From an uncultured bacterium (GTDB lineage Bacteria > Cyanobacteriota > Vampirovibrionia > Gastranaerophilales > Gastranaerophilaceae), in assembly GCA_949035555.1 (NCBI GenBank), contig CAROLD010000001.1:225184-289183 (forward strand): DNA of 64,000 nt, in the 5' to 3' direction. The position numbers and the translations under genes were made by a program. Within the stretch, counting starts at the first letter, position 1; every line of letters starts with the position of its first letter. Below, one piece after another: positions 25,309 through 34,352 of this stretch. The notes beneath the pieces are model-generated. The model did no database searches, was not told where the DNA came from, and was given only the letters and a program-made list of their open reading frames with translations.

Positions 25309-25971
25309 TTATAAACTTTGAGCCATCTTCTGCCCTGCAAGATAAGAATTTTCCAAATCCTTCGGAAACACCTCATCACGTTGTTTTGCTTTTGCTTTTT
25401 CATCCCAGATATCTGCAACATACTTGCTGTAGTCAGGAAATTGATATGTATTATATGCACATATTCTCTCGGGTTTTTGATAAATATGAGTTATCCATCG
25501 TTCAAAAAATCCTATAGGTCCATTGTTATTTTCGCCGATATATTCTTCAAAAAGCTTATCATTGACATTCATTGTATAAATAACAGCTGTTTTTGATTTT
25601 TTCGGAGGAATTGGGGTAAAAGCTTCATCATAAGTAATAAACGGGAAAAATAATCTTTCACAAAAAGCTTTCATAACACCTGTAACTTCCCCAAAATAAA
25701 TTGGGGTAGCAAAAACAATACCGTCAGATAGTGAAACTTTTTCTATAACCGATTTCAACCCGTCAGGATAAGCACATTTCCCGTAATTTTTGCCTCCACG
25801 TAATTTGCAGGCAAAACAACTGTAACAGCCTTTGAAATCAATATCATATAGATTTATTATTTCAATTTCTGCCCCGTGGTCTTTTGCACCTTGAGCAAAT
25901 TTTTCGCACATTTTTGCAGTATTTTGATTTTTTCTCGGGCTACCGTTGATAATAGTTATTTTTTTATTCAT
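25309..25971 (-). CDS. Flavodoxin-fold NAD(P)H-dependent oxidoreductase / iron-sulfur flavoprotein
   Basis: A 220-residue FMN-binding protein. The FMN phosphate loop is INGSPRKNQNTAKM; ATPIYFGEVTGVMKAF is the flavin-ring loop. CYSCFACKLRGGKNYGKC gives a cysteine cluster like that of iron-sulfur flavoproteins. It is divergent from an HxlR regulator, a common pairing for redox or electrophile responses. AAGGAAG precedes the ATG. The substrate is unknown. Confidence 0.88.
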   Translation of the reverse strand: MNKKITIINGSPRKNQNTAKMCEKFAQGAKDHGAEIEIINLYDIDFKGCYSCFACKLRGGKNYGKCAYPDGLKSVIEKVSLSDGIVFATPIYFGEVTGVMKAFCERLFFPFITYDEAFTPIPPKKSKTAVIYTMNVNDKLFEEYIGENNNGPIGFFERWITHIYQKPERICAYNTYQFPDYSKYVADIWDEKAKAKQRDEVFPKDLENSYLAGQKMAQSL

Positions 25972-26063
25972 AAATCTTCCTTTCGTGATATTATTTTTTA
26001 ATAAATTATAAAAAAATACAAGTATTTACTTTTTTGTAATATACTATATAAAAAGAAAGAATA

Positions 26064-26402
26064 GTGGTATATATGCAAAACAAACTCAAAAAATTTAACT
26101 GCCCTGTCGGAATAACTTTAAATATTATAGGCGGCAAATACAAACCTCTTATTCTTTGGTACTTATACAAAGAAAAAGTTATGAGATACAGCGAGCTTCA
26201 AAAAGTTCTAACCGGAGTAACGGCAAAAATGCTTATCCAACAGCTTCGCGAGCTTGAAGAAGATAAAATGATTAAAAGAAAAATTTATCCTGTTGTACCG
26301 CCAAAAGTGGAATATTCACTCACTGAAACAGGTAAAAGCATCATGCCTGTTATGTTTGAGATGCAAAAGTGGGGAGAAAATTACATACAAAACGGGAATT
26401 GA
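26064..26402 (+). CDS. HxlR-family winged-helix regulator
   Basis: A 112-residue (or 109) regulator. The family signature is clear: CPVGITLNIIGGKYKPLILW, then RYSELQKVLTGVTAKMLIQQ and PPKVEYSLTETGKSIMPV. HxlR proteins with an N-terminal Cys sense aldehydes or oxidants; Cys13 (CPVG) is in the usual place. It probably controls the divergent flavoprotein gene from the shared 92-bp intergenic region. The start is GTG at 26064 or ATG at 26073; AAGAAAG fits the GTG. Confidence 0.92.
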   Translation: MVYMQNKLKKFNCPVGITLNIIGGKYKPLILWYLYKEKVMRYSELQKVLTGVTAKMLIQQLRELEEDKMIKRKIYPVVPPKVEYSLTETGKSIMPVMFEMQKWGENYIQNGN

Positions 26403-26419
26403 TATAAAATCAATTCCCG
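26393..26419. terminator. Hairpin overlapping the HxlR stop codon
   Basis: CGGGAATTGAT / ATCAATTCCCG, 11 perfect base pairs with loop ATAAA; it includes the HxlR stop. On the minus strand it is followed by TTTTG, so it fits best as terminator of the small gene at 26442-26612. Confidence 0.6.
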
Positions 26420-26441
26420 ATAAACTTATCCTAATATTAAA

Positions 26442-26612
26442 TTATGCTAACAAAGCTTCAACGATTTTTGCGTTAGTTTCTGATCTTTTTTGGTTCAATA
26501 AATATTTTTCAACTTGTGATGCGATTTCAACTTCTGTTGCTGATAAATATTTAACATTGTCTAAAGCATTTACATAATCGTTAACTGTTACCATTTCATA
26601 ATCATTTCTCAT
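26442..26612 (-). CDS. 56-residue acidic protein, function unknown
   Basis: A short coding region, MRNDYEMVTVNDYVNALDNV onward, ending AKIVEALLA. It has a good ribosome site (AAGGGGAAT, 5-7 bases before the ATG), regular codon use, and a hairpin with TTTT downstream. It is predicted helical and soluble, with no cysteine and no membrane segment. I recognise no family. Confidence 0.62.
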   Translation of the reverse strand: MRNDYEMVTVNDYVNALDNVKYLSATEVEIASQVEKYLLNQKRSETNAKIVEALLA

Positions 26613-26797
26613 TTTTATTCCCCTTTTATTAAATTTCCCTTACATTTATATAAAGTATTTTAAGATTTAAAAATTGCTTATTTTATATCTAAAAAGTATA
26701 TATTATTTACATTTCTTTACAGTTCGTGTAATAACTCCGGTAATGATGGAAAATTTATTGAATTTACCCCCTTTTCCGTTACAATATAAGAAGAGGT

Positions 26798-28321
26798 ATG
26801 AAAAAAGAAAAGATTATACAATTTAAAAGACACGACCGTCATAAACTATCTTTGAGTAAAGGATTTACGCTATTTAATGAAGGTAAATGCCTGTACGATT
26901 GCAACAAAGACGACCTTGCACTGGAGAAATTTGTTGAGTCAGAAAAATGCGGTTATGAATCAGATGAAATGTTTTCTTTCATGGCATGGATTTACGGAAA
27001 AGAAACTGCAAACTATGACATTGTGATGAAATATACATCTAAAGCAATTGAATTGAATGAAGAGAACTCTTACGCGTATTACCTAAAAGGCTATACACAG
27101 GAAGAAGCAGGCAATTATAAAGATGCGCTTGATAATTTTTTAAAAGCAGAAGAGTACGGTTATAGTATTGCGCATCTTTATACAAAAATTTCATATTGCT
27201 ACGAACAAATTGGCGAAACAATGAAAGCAATTGCATACGCCTCAAAAGCTATAAAAAAATTCCCGAATGAAGTCGATTGTTATCGCAGAAAAGCCTGGGC
27301 ATATTTTTATATTGAAAACTATTCTCAAGCACTTAAATACTTTTTAAAAGCTGAAAAAATGGGCGACAACCTTAATTATTTCAGAATTTCATACTGCTAC
27401 AGCGAAGCCGAAAACCACAAAGCCGCGCTGGCTTATGCAAACAAAGCCATCATTTCAGAACGTAATAATTATTACGGATATTACCGCAAAGGTTTTGTTT
27501 ATTATATGGAAGGAGAATACGAAAAAGCTCTTAAAGCCTTCAAAGAAACTGAAAAATATATCAAAGACGAATCCAAAGATGTTTTCGATATGTATCCCAG
27601 AATGTCATGGATTTACCAGATAGTAAAAAATGATTTAAAAAAGGCGGAGGAATACGCTCAAATAGGCATCACACTCAATCCTGAATATCCGTTTGCGCAA
27701 TATCGGATGGGCTGTGTTTATTCCTACGGCTATAAAAATTACAAAGAAGCTATGAAGTATTTTAAACAGGCATACAAACTCGACAAAGATTTTCCTGAAT
27801 TATATTACGATATTGCTCAAACCTGTTTAAGTATGAAAAAACTCAAGCAGGGTTTGGAATACGCAGACGAAGGGCTGGAGAGTTTTCCTGACAATTTTGA
27901 TATACAAGCTGTAAAAATCTCGCTGTTATATCTAAAATCGCGCTACAGCGAATCTCGTGAAATGATTGAAAATGCACTGGAAAAGTATCCTGAAAACATT
28001 TGGCTGCGACAAGCATACGGACTGGTGCTGTTAATGTTCAAAGAATATGAAAAAAGTCTTGAATATTTTGAACCGATAAGAAACGAGCTTGCAAACTGCA
28101 ATCCGTTTGCACTGTTCGGATTGTGTATGGCATACGAAAAATTAAAAAGATATGACGAAAGTTTAGACGTATTTCTTGACTACACAAGAATTGAAAACAT
28201 TGAATATATTGAAAAAAAAGATGTCAAAGTTATCAAAAGAGTTCTTAAATCTCTGGAAAAGTATTTTCAGTCAGACCATCGTATAATTGAAATTAAAACA
28301 AATTTTGCAGAAATATTTTAA
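26798..28321 (+). CDS. Tetratricopeptide-repeat protein
   Basis: A 507-residue protein made of about 12 TPR-like repeats, for example NEENSYAYYLKGYTQEEAGN and EYPFAQYRMGCVYSYGYKNY. No signal peptide or membrane helix is seen, so it is a cytosolic scaffold. AGAAGAGG precedes the ATG, and a TACAAT box lies ~18 bases upstream. It is 40 bases ahead of nadE, which has its own -10 box. The binding partner is unknown. Confidence 0.88.
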   Translation: MKKEKIIQFKRHDRHKLSLSKGFTLFNEGKCLYDCNKDDLALEKFVESEKCGYESDEMFSFMAWIYGKETANYDIVMKYTSKAIELNEENSYAYYLKGYTQEEAGNYKDALDNFLKAEEYGYSIAHLYTKISYCYEQIGETMKAIAYASKAIKKFPNEVDCYRRKAWAYFYIENYSQALKYFLKAEKMGDNLNYFRISYCYSEAENHKAALAYANKAIISERNNYYGYYRKGFVYYMEGEYEKALKAFKETEKYIKDESKDVFDMYPRMSWIYQIVKNDLKKAEEYAQIGITLNPEYPFAQYRMGCVYSYGYKNYKEAMKYFKQAYKLDKDFPELYYDIAQTCLSMKKLKQGLEYADEGLESFPDNFDIQAVKISLLYLKSRYSESREMIENALEKYPENIWLRQAYGLVLLMFKEYEKSLEYFEPIRNELANCNPFALFGLCMAYEKLKRYDESLDVFLDYTRIENIEYIEKKDVKVIKRVLKSLEKYFQSDHRIIEIKTNFAEIF

Positions 28322-28360
28322 TATTTTTAAGCTATAATTAAACCATACAGAGGATTAATT

Positions 28361-30412
28361 ATGTTGAAAAATGAGATTGATAATATTTTAGAAAAACACA
28401 CAGATAAAAAAGCATTATATAAACTTTGCGAACTATATGACAAAGGAAATACAGACATATACCTTGAAGAAAAACTTAGAGAACTTTTGTCGCCTTACCA
28501 AAACGGTTCAATCGGGCTTGCGCAAATAAACCCTATTGCAGGCGATATTGAATACAACGCCCAAAAAGTTATCAAATATATAAACCACGCCCAAAATATC
28601 GGATTGGATGCGGTTGTATTTCCCGAACTTGTTTTGATGGGCTATCCTATTGAAGATACAATAGACAGACACCCGATAATTGTAGAAGAAAATATAAAAT
28701 GGCTCAAACAAATCGCAAAAATTACCACAAAAACTACAGCAATTGTAGGCTTTGTTGAGCCAAGAAAATATGACAACTTAACAGGAAAAAAATATTATAA
28801 CTCTGTTGCCGTACTTCAAGATGGTAAAATACAGGGAATAGTAAGAAAGTCGCTTCTTCCAACATATTCCGAATTCAATGATTACAGATATATTGAGCCA
28901 TCTCCTGTTGTCGGAAACCAGCCTGCGGAGACATTAGGCGAATTTGACAGTGATAAAGTTTCAGATTGCTGCAAAACAAATCTTGTAAACGGCAAAAAAT
29001 ACGGGATATCAATCTGCGAAGACTGCTGGAACAACAAAGAATTTTTTAACGATACAACTCTTTATTCTCTTGACCCGATAGAAGAATTGGCTCAAGAAAA
29101 ACCAGATGTCTTTATAAACTGTTCGGCCTCTCCGACACGAGCCAAAAAAGAACAGTTAAAACACAATATGCTGTCATTTATTGCTAAAAAATATTCAACA
29201 CCTATTGTTTATGTCAATCAGGTCGGAGCAATTGACAATAGTTCATTTGACGGTTCAAGCAGAGTTTTTGACAAAGACGGCAAACTTTTAGCCCGCGCAA
29301 AATCTTTCACCGAACAATTTTTAATAGTTAATCCTCACTTGGGCTTAGGAAAAATTTATCCGCTGACAAAAGGACTGGAAAAAACACTCACAGAGGCAAA
29401 AGTTTATACACTTGAATACGAGCCGGATTTAGAACGCACCTACAAAACAATCATTCAGGGAATTAGAGACTATTTCAAAAAAACAGGATTCGAACGTGCT
29501 GTTCTTGGACTTTCTGGAGGGTTAGATTCAACGGTATGTGCAGTTCTTCTTGCTGACGCACTTGGTGCTGAAAATGTCTTTGGAGTAAGTATGCCTTCTA
29601 AAATTACCAGTCAGGAAAGCAAAAGCGATGCAGAAAAACTTGCCAATAATTTAGGTATTTATTTTACGGAAGCATCAATTAAGAGTATGGTTGAAACAAC
29701 ATCAAACTGCCTTAACAATTTATTCCAAACCGTTGAACAACACTGGGACGGACGATATACAAAATCATTCACAATGGATAATATTCAAGCGCGTTCACGT
29801 GCAATGTTTTTATGGGGAATAAGCAACGAATTCGGGAAATGTCTTCCAATTGCAACTTCTGACAAATCCGAACTTTACATGGGTTATGCAACAATTAACG
29901 GAGATATGTCAGGCGGTTTTGCACCAATTGCGGATGTGCCAAAGACTAAACTTTTTGCACTCGCCCGCTGGATGAACGAAAATAGAGAAGTTAAAAACGC
30001 AATTCCTGAAGCAATTATTCTCAAAAAACCAGGAGCGGAACTTGCTATTGACCCGAAAACAGGTAAACCTCTGATAGCAGAAGATGCTCTTATGCCGTAT
30101 GAGTTTTTGGATGAAGTTATTTGGCGTATTGAAAACAAAAAAGAACACTATTTTGATATGTTGAATTCTGAGTTTTTATACGAAAAGAAAACCCCTATTT
30201 CTCTTGAACAAAAAATAGAATGGCTTGATAAATTCTATAGAAGAATGTCAACAGCACTATACAAATGGTCAATCTTGCCGCCGTCTGTTATTGTAGATTC
30301 ACGCTCAATAAATAAGTACGACTACAAACAGCCGATTACATCATCAAGAATTAACTATAAAGGTTTGACCGAAGATGAAATTCAGCAAAAAATAAACAAT
30401 TTTATGATGTAA
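28361..30412 (+). CDS. nadE: Glutamine-dependent NAD+ synthetase
   Basis: Amidates deamido-NAD to NAD+, using ammonia from glutamine. The N-terminal nitrilase-type glutaminase has the Glu-Lys-Cys triad region (FPELVLMGYP, then RKSLLPTYSEF, then GISICEDCWN). The C-terminal synthetase has the ATP-loop LGLSGGLDSTVCA and GTSD-like ATSDKSELYMGY. At 683 residues it matches the long two-domain form. The first ~50 residues are an extra helical region. AGAGGA precedes the ATG. Confidence 0.95.
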   Translation: MLKNEIDNILEKHTDKKALYKLCELYDKGNTDIYLEEKLRELLSPYQNGSIGLAQINPIAGDIEYNAQKVIKYINHAQNIGLDAVVFPELVLMGYPIEDTIDRHPIIVEENIKWLKQIAKITTKTTAIVGFVEPRKYDNLTGKKYYNSVAVLQDGKIQGIVRKSLLPTYSEFNDYRYIEPSPVVGNQPAETLGEFDSDKVSDCCKTNLVNGKKYGISICEDCWNNKEFFNDTTLYSLDPIEELAQEKPDVFINCSASPTRAKKEQLKHNMLSFIAKKYSTPIVYVNQVGAIDNSSFDGSSRVFDKDGKLLARAKSFTEQFLIVNPHLGLGKIYPLTKGLEKTLTEAKVYTLEYEPDLERTYKTIIQGIRDYFKKTGFERAVLGLSGGLDSTVCAVLLADALGAENVFGVSMPSKITSQESKSDAEKLANNLGIYFTEASIKSMVETTSNCLNNLFQTVEQHWDGRYTKSFTMDNIQARSRAMFLWGISNEFGKCLPIATSDKSELYMGYATINGDMSGGFAPIADVPKTKLFALARWMNENREVKNAIPEAIILKKPGAELAIDPKTGKPLIAEDALMPYEFLDEVIWRIENKKEHYFDMLNSEFLYEKKTPISLEQKIEWLDKFYRRMSTALYKWSILPPSVIVDSRSINKYDYKQPITSSRINYKGLTEDEIQQKINNFMM

Positions 30413-30545
30413 AGGTTTATTAAGAGCAAAAAACGCCAAAGTTTAATAATAACAAGGGTTTTAAATAAATCATATATATTTACCCGACACAATGTTTAAA
30501 ATAAGAAAATTTATGCTATCATTACTGACAGAGGGATTTTATTTG

Positions 30546-31637
30546 ATGCCAAAATTCAATATTTTAAAACGTATATATAAACGCGCTCCTATGAACTTTT
30601 ACACCCGAACATACGGTTCTGCAATAATTAAGTCAATCAATAATACATTTCTGGGTTACAAATTTGATAGAGAATTTACTGATGAAGATATAAGTACAGT
30701 ATGGGACAATATTAAATTCCATAAAAGATTTTCAACTATCAGTATTTTTATTTTTTTCATCATACTATTATACAGCATCATTTTCCCGAATTATGCCGCA
30801 TTGAGCGGACTAAAATGGTATTATACAGTACTGCCGATGCTAGTTATAATTTTTCTTATATACCAGGGAATTACTTTTATTAACACAAAATGGTTTGAAA
30901 AAAGATTAGAAAATAAATTCGGCAGCTTTGAAAAAACAATATTTAATCCGTCTGATTATGTTGACGAAAAATACTACCATTTATTCAAAATTGAATTAGC
31001 TAAGGCTCTTACATTGCTTCTTGTATTAGCATTATGCTTCTGTGCAGGTTCACCTTTTAAAATTGCAATGAATATGATTGCAAAAGAAAAATATAAAGAT
31101 GCAATAAAACTTACAACAATCGGTTCAAGAATCTTCCCAATTGCACCTGAATGGTACTCCCTCAGAGGATATTCACGCTTCCATGTTGAAGATTATGAAG
31201 GCGCGATAAGAGATTATGACAGAGCATATAAATTAGGCTTAGATAATTTTAATGTAATGAATTTTGACAACAAAATATTCGTTAAATTCTATACGAAACA
31301 ATTTCACAGTGCAATAAAAGACTTTGACAGAGAAATTGAAAATGCACAGAGTGACTACGAAAAAGATTCATTTTTATGGGACAAAGCTCAATTTTTATAC
31401 AACATTAAAGAATACAAAGAAGCACTTAAAATTTATAATGAACTTCTTGTAAAATCAGAACAGGATAGAATTTTTCTTTTACAAAACAGATTGTATTTCG
31501 AACGTGCCGAAGTTTATAAAAAACTGGGACTTGATGATTTGGCGGCAGAAGATATGGAAAAAGCGGATACAATGAGTATTGAAGAGGCTTTTAAAAATCC
31601 TATCCCTCAGCCGACGCTTTTATTGGAAGGCATCTAA
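30546..31637 (+). CDS. Membrane-anchored TPR protein
   Basis: A 363-residue protein. Three hydrophobic segments are visible (near residues 60-80, 85-110 and 155-180), followed by four or five TPR repeats, including YSRFHVEDYEGAIRDYDRAY. The frame is open 18 codons further upstream, but that stretch covers a TGC TATCAT promoter box, and GAGGGATTTTATTTG precedes the ATG at 30546, so the shorter form is preferred. The role is unknown; the TPR part probably faces the cytosol. Confidence 0.82.
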   Translation: MPKFNILKRIYKRAPMNFYTRTYGSAIIKSINNTFLGYKFDREFTDEDISTVWDNIKFHKRFSTISIFIFFIILLYSIIFPNYAALSGLKWYYTVLPMLVIIFLIYQGITFINTKWFEKRLENKFGSFEKTIFNPSDYVDEKYYHLFKIELAKALTLLLVLALCFCAGSPFKIAMNMIAKEKYKDAIKLTTIGSRIFPIAPEWYSLRGYSRFHVEDYEGAIRDYDRAYKLGLDNFNVMNFDNKIFVKFYTKQFHSAIKDFDREIENAQSDYEKDSFLWDKAQFLYNIKEYKEALKIYNELLVKSEQDRIFLLQNRLYFERAEVYKKLGLDDLAAEDMEKADTMSIEEAFKNPIPQPTLLLEGI

Positions 31638-31681
31638 AACATCCTGAGTTAACCCCGAAGATCTACGCCCTAGATTTACCC

Positions 31682-34300
31682 CTAGCGCAAATCTTTCATT
31701 TTAACTTTTACCTGACCGTTATTGAGGTTCCCGCATATTGAAACCCTGAAAACCGATTCTATATCCAAAGGCTGGAGCTTTATAGGAGGAATTAGTGCAA
31801 GTTTTTCTTTGTATAAGTCTTTCGTTCTCTCAATTCTAAACACAAGACGGTAAATTATTGAAAGCGGGATTTTAAAAATTCGAATTTTCTTTTCTGCGGT
31901 TTTATTATGGCGTCCCCAAATACACAAATCAGCATGTTCTGTATCAATATTGTAATCCCCCTCAATAAACAGTGAAAGATAATCGCTTTGTGAAAAGAGT
32001 TTCGCATTTTGAATTTGCTCATTGTCAAGCATAAATGAACCCCGAAGATTTGAATAGAACACATTCGGCTTTGAGAAATCAATATTTGTAATTTTTGATA
32101 GCGAAAATGTAAAAGGTTTCTTTAGCAAATTGAAAATTTTATGTTTTTTAGACTGTCCGATCATAAATTCGGTTGAACCGAGTTTTGGCAGATAACCGTC
32201 TGTCACTGCAAATGTAGCGTGAGCTTTTATATCGTTCAGTTTATTTTTTGTTTTCAGATGCAGAGTTGCAAAAGCCAAACCTTCAATCTGATTACGAAAA
32301 TTAAAAATATTTGATGCAACTTCATTTGAATCGATTTCTGAGGCAAGAAAATGAATATCTGAGGAATGATTTTTTATATTATACCAACCCTTCGCACTCA
32401 ATACCCCCTTTGCATAATTTGTCTGCGGAATTATGAACTCTGCTTTGTTATCAGCAAGATTTCCCGAAATTTTCACATCGTGAAGAGTAAATTTTGGATT
32501 ATAAATCTCATCAACCAAAATTTGACCTTTTTCAACAGTTAAATTGTAGTCTTTTTCTTTTTGACTTAATTTATGATGTGGTGAACCTGCCGTCATCTTA
32601 CCGCGCTGAACAACAAATTTATTCAGATGAATGTCAATATTATGGATTAAAACACTGTTTCTAAAATTATTATCCGCAAGCAGCGACAATGATATCGGAG
32701 AACCAAAAAATGTTCCGTCAGATGTAAGTTTTATTTTATCATCCGCAATTTTCATATTTGTCTGCTTCAAAAATAAATAATCTTTGTGAGAAACATTATA
32801 CAAATTTAAAAACCCATCCAATGTTTTTGTCTTAAACTGATATCGCAAATCTCCCGAAAAACTTCCGTCATCCGGAAAATCTCGTAAAAAAGAACGAACA
32901 ACTGCAATAGGAACATTTTCAACAGTTCTGACAGAAAAATAAGACGGCTTATATTTGCCTTTAATTTTTTCAAAAAGTCCGTCGCCTGTAAGAAGTATTT
33001 TTTTCGAATTGTCCTCCAAAAACGAATAGTTATATTTTTTAAGTTGAATAGTATCACCAATTTTGAGCGTTTTTGCAAGGATTAGCCTTGTTTTATCAGT
33101 ACTGTCGAGATTACCATATTTTGAAAGCAAATTACTGCCTTTAGGTACCGTAAGCGAGTATTCAATATTAACTCTGCCTTTGTGTGTAACATACTTCACA
33201 AAAGCATCTGCACAGCCTAAAATTTTTACCTGCGGGAAGTATTTACTTGAAAATTTGTTAGTCAAACGTGAACCCACAGTACCTGTGACATAAACATCCT
33301 TTGTCGCGAGACCTTTTAAATAAAAATCAGTATGAACAGGTTCACCGCCAAAAAATCCTTTTGTATCAGCACTGACCTCCCGTCCGGTGAATTTAAAATC
33401 AGTCACGGGCAGATATACAGGAATTAAAAATTTTGAAAACAATGCACTCAAATTTTTGCCGATGCATATACCGTACAGACCGTTTTTTGTCCAGGTAAGA
33501 TCAACATCCAGCTGTCCTGACATTTTGTGAAAATTCTCTATGAAATTCTTTTTGTTCGGATGCTTAGATTTATAATAATACAGAAAAACTGCCTTCAGTT
33601 CTCCTGCGGATAAATCTTTTCCGCTAAAATTCATCTCTTTTTGTGTACCATTCAAATAAAGTTTTGAACTCTGAGCCTCTACCGATAATTTGTCATAAAA
33701 AATTTCATCTTTGTAGGTTATTTTCCCCTCTTTTCCTACCACAACAGGAAATTTCAGATACGGCACTTTTACATTTGCCAGAAAGGAACACTCAACAGTT
33801 TTATTTATTTTCTCAGATTTAATATTTTCAAACGAAACAGACGAACCATTATTATCAATTTTCACAAACGCTTTTTTAATATTCACAACAGGTAAATAAT
33901 CAAATTTAAACTTTGACTTTTTATCAGTTTGCGGCATATTTTTACGAAGTTCATAAATATCCGCAAAAACCTCTTCAGCTGTAATAGAAACTGGTTTTAG
34001 CGAAAACGATTTTGATTTATAATAAAGTTTATCAATATTTATGAGTTCTTTTTTATCAGCATTAAACACAAAAATTTTACGGATTGACGCATCAAAAGAA
34101 AGATTAGGATAAGTTTTTACGGTAAAATCTTTCAATTTAATATCTGTTCCAAACTTGGAGGATAAAAATTTCTCATATATCGAAATGGATTTTGTGGAAC
34201 TTAAAACAGTTGGCAGAGCATATAAAAATATAAGATATGCCGCACCAATCACAACCAAAGGAACACCAAAACCAAGAAGATATTTGTGCAAAAGTTTCAT
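31682..34300 (-). CDS. AsmA-like envelope protein (smaller of two)
   Basis: An 872-residue protein with one N-terminal membrane anchor (LGFGVPLVVIGAAYLIFLYA) followed by long stretches of alternating beta strands, the pattern of AsmA/TamB-type bridge proteins that move lipid between membranes. The region around residues 750-860 (YLSLFIEGDYNIDTEHADLC) resembles the AsmA C-terminal part. It is separated from the larger homologue by a terminator and has its own leaderless-type promoter. Function follows the family only by inference. Confidence 0.75.
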   Translation of the reverse strand: MKLLHKYLLGFGVPLVVIGAAYLIFLYALPTVLSSTKSISIYEKFLSSKFGTDIKLKDFTVKTYPNLSFDASIRKIFVFNADKKELINIDKLYYKSKSFSLKPVSITAEEVFADIYELRKNMPQTDKKSKFKFDYLPVVNIKKAFVKIDNNGSSVSFENIKSEKINKTVECSFLANVKVPYLKFPVVVGKEGKITYKDEIFYDKLSVEAQSSKLYLNGTQKEMNFSGKDLSAGELKAVFLYYYKSKHPNKKNFIENFHKMSGQLDVDLTWTKNGLYGICIGKNLSALFSKFLIPVYLPVTDFKFTGREVSADTKGFFGGEPVHTDFYLKGLATKDVYVTGTVGSRLTNKFSSKYFPQVKILGCADAFVKYVTHKGRVNIEYSLTVPKGSNLLSKYGNLDSTDKTRLILAKTLKIGDTIQLKKYNYSFLEDNSKKILLTGDGLFEKIKGKYKPSYFSVRTVENVPIAVVRSFLRDFPDDGSFSGDLRYQFKTKTLDGFLNLYNVSHKDYLFLKQTNMKIADDKIKLTSDGTFFGSPISLSLLADNNFRNSVLIHNIDIHLNKFVVQRGKMTAGSPHHKLSQKEKDYNLTVEKGQILVDEIYNPKFTLHDVKISGNLADNKAEFIIPQTNYAKGVLSAKGWYNIKNHSSDIHFLASEIDSNEVASNIFNFRNQIEGLAFATLHLKTKNKLNDIKAHATFAVTDGYLPKLGSTEFMIGQSKKHKIFNLLKKPFTFSLSKITNIDFSKPNVFYSNLRGSFMLDNEQIQNAKLFSQSDYLSLFIEGDYNIDTEHADLCIWGRHNKTAEKKIRIFKIPLSIIYRLVFRIERTKDLYKEKLALIPPIKLQPLDIESVFRVSICGNLNNGQVKVKMKDLR

Positions 34301-34306
34301 ATGCTA

Positions 34307-34315
34307 ATCTTATCA
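34307..34315 (-). promoter_or_regulatory. Extended -10 promoter, predicted leaderless
   Basis: Minus strand TGA TAAGAT, then TAGCAT, then the ATG at 34300. It lies only a few bases after the T-run of the upstream terminator. Confidence 0.6.
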
Positions 34316-34341
34316 CAAAAAAGGGTTGAAATTTCAACCCT
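34316..34341 (-). terminator. Terminator between the two AsmA-like genes
   Basis: AGGGTTGAA / TTCAACCCT palindrome (34322-34341), followed on the minus strand by TTTTTT. It ends the gene at 34353-38087. Confidence 0.85.
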
Positions 34342-34352
34342 ATTATTAGCTA

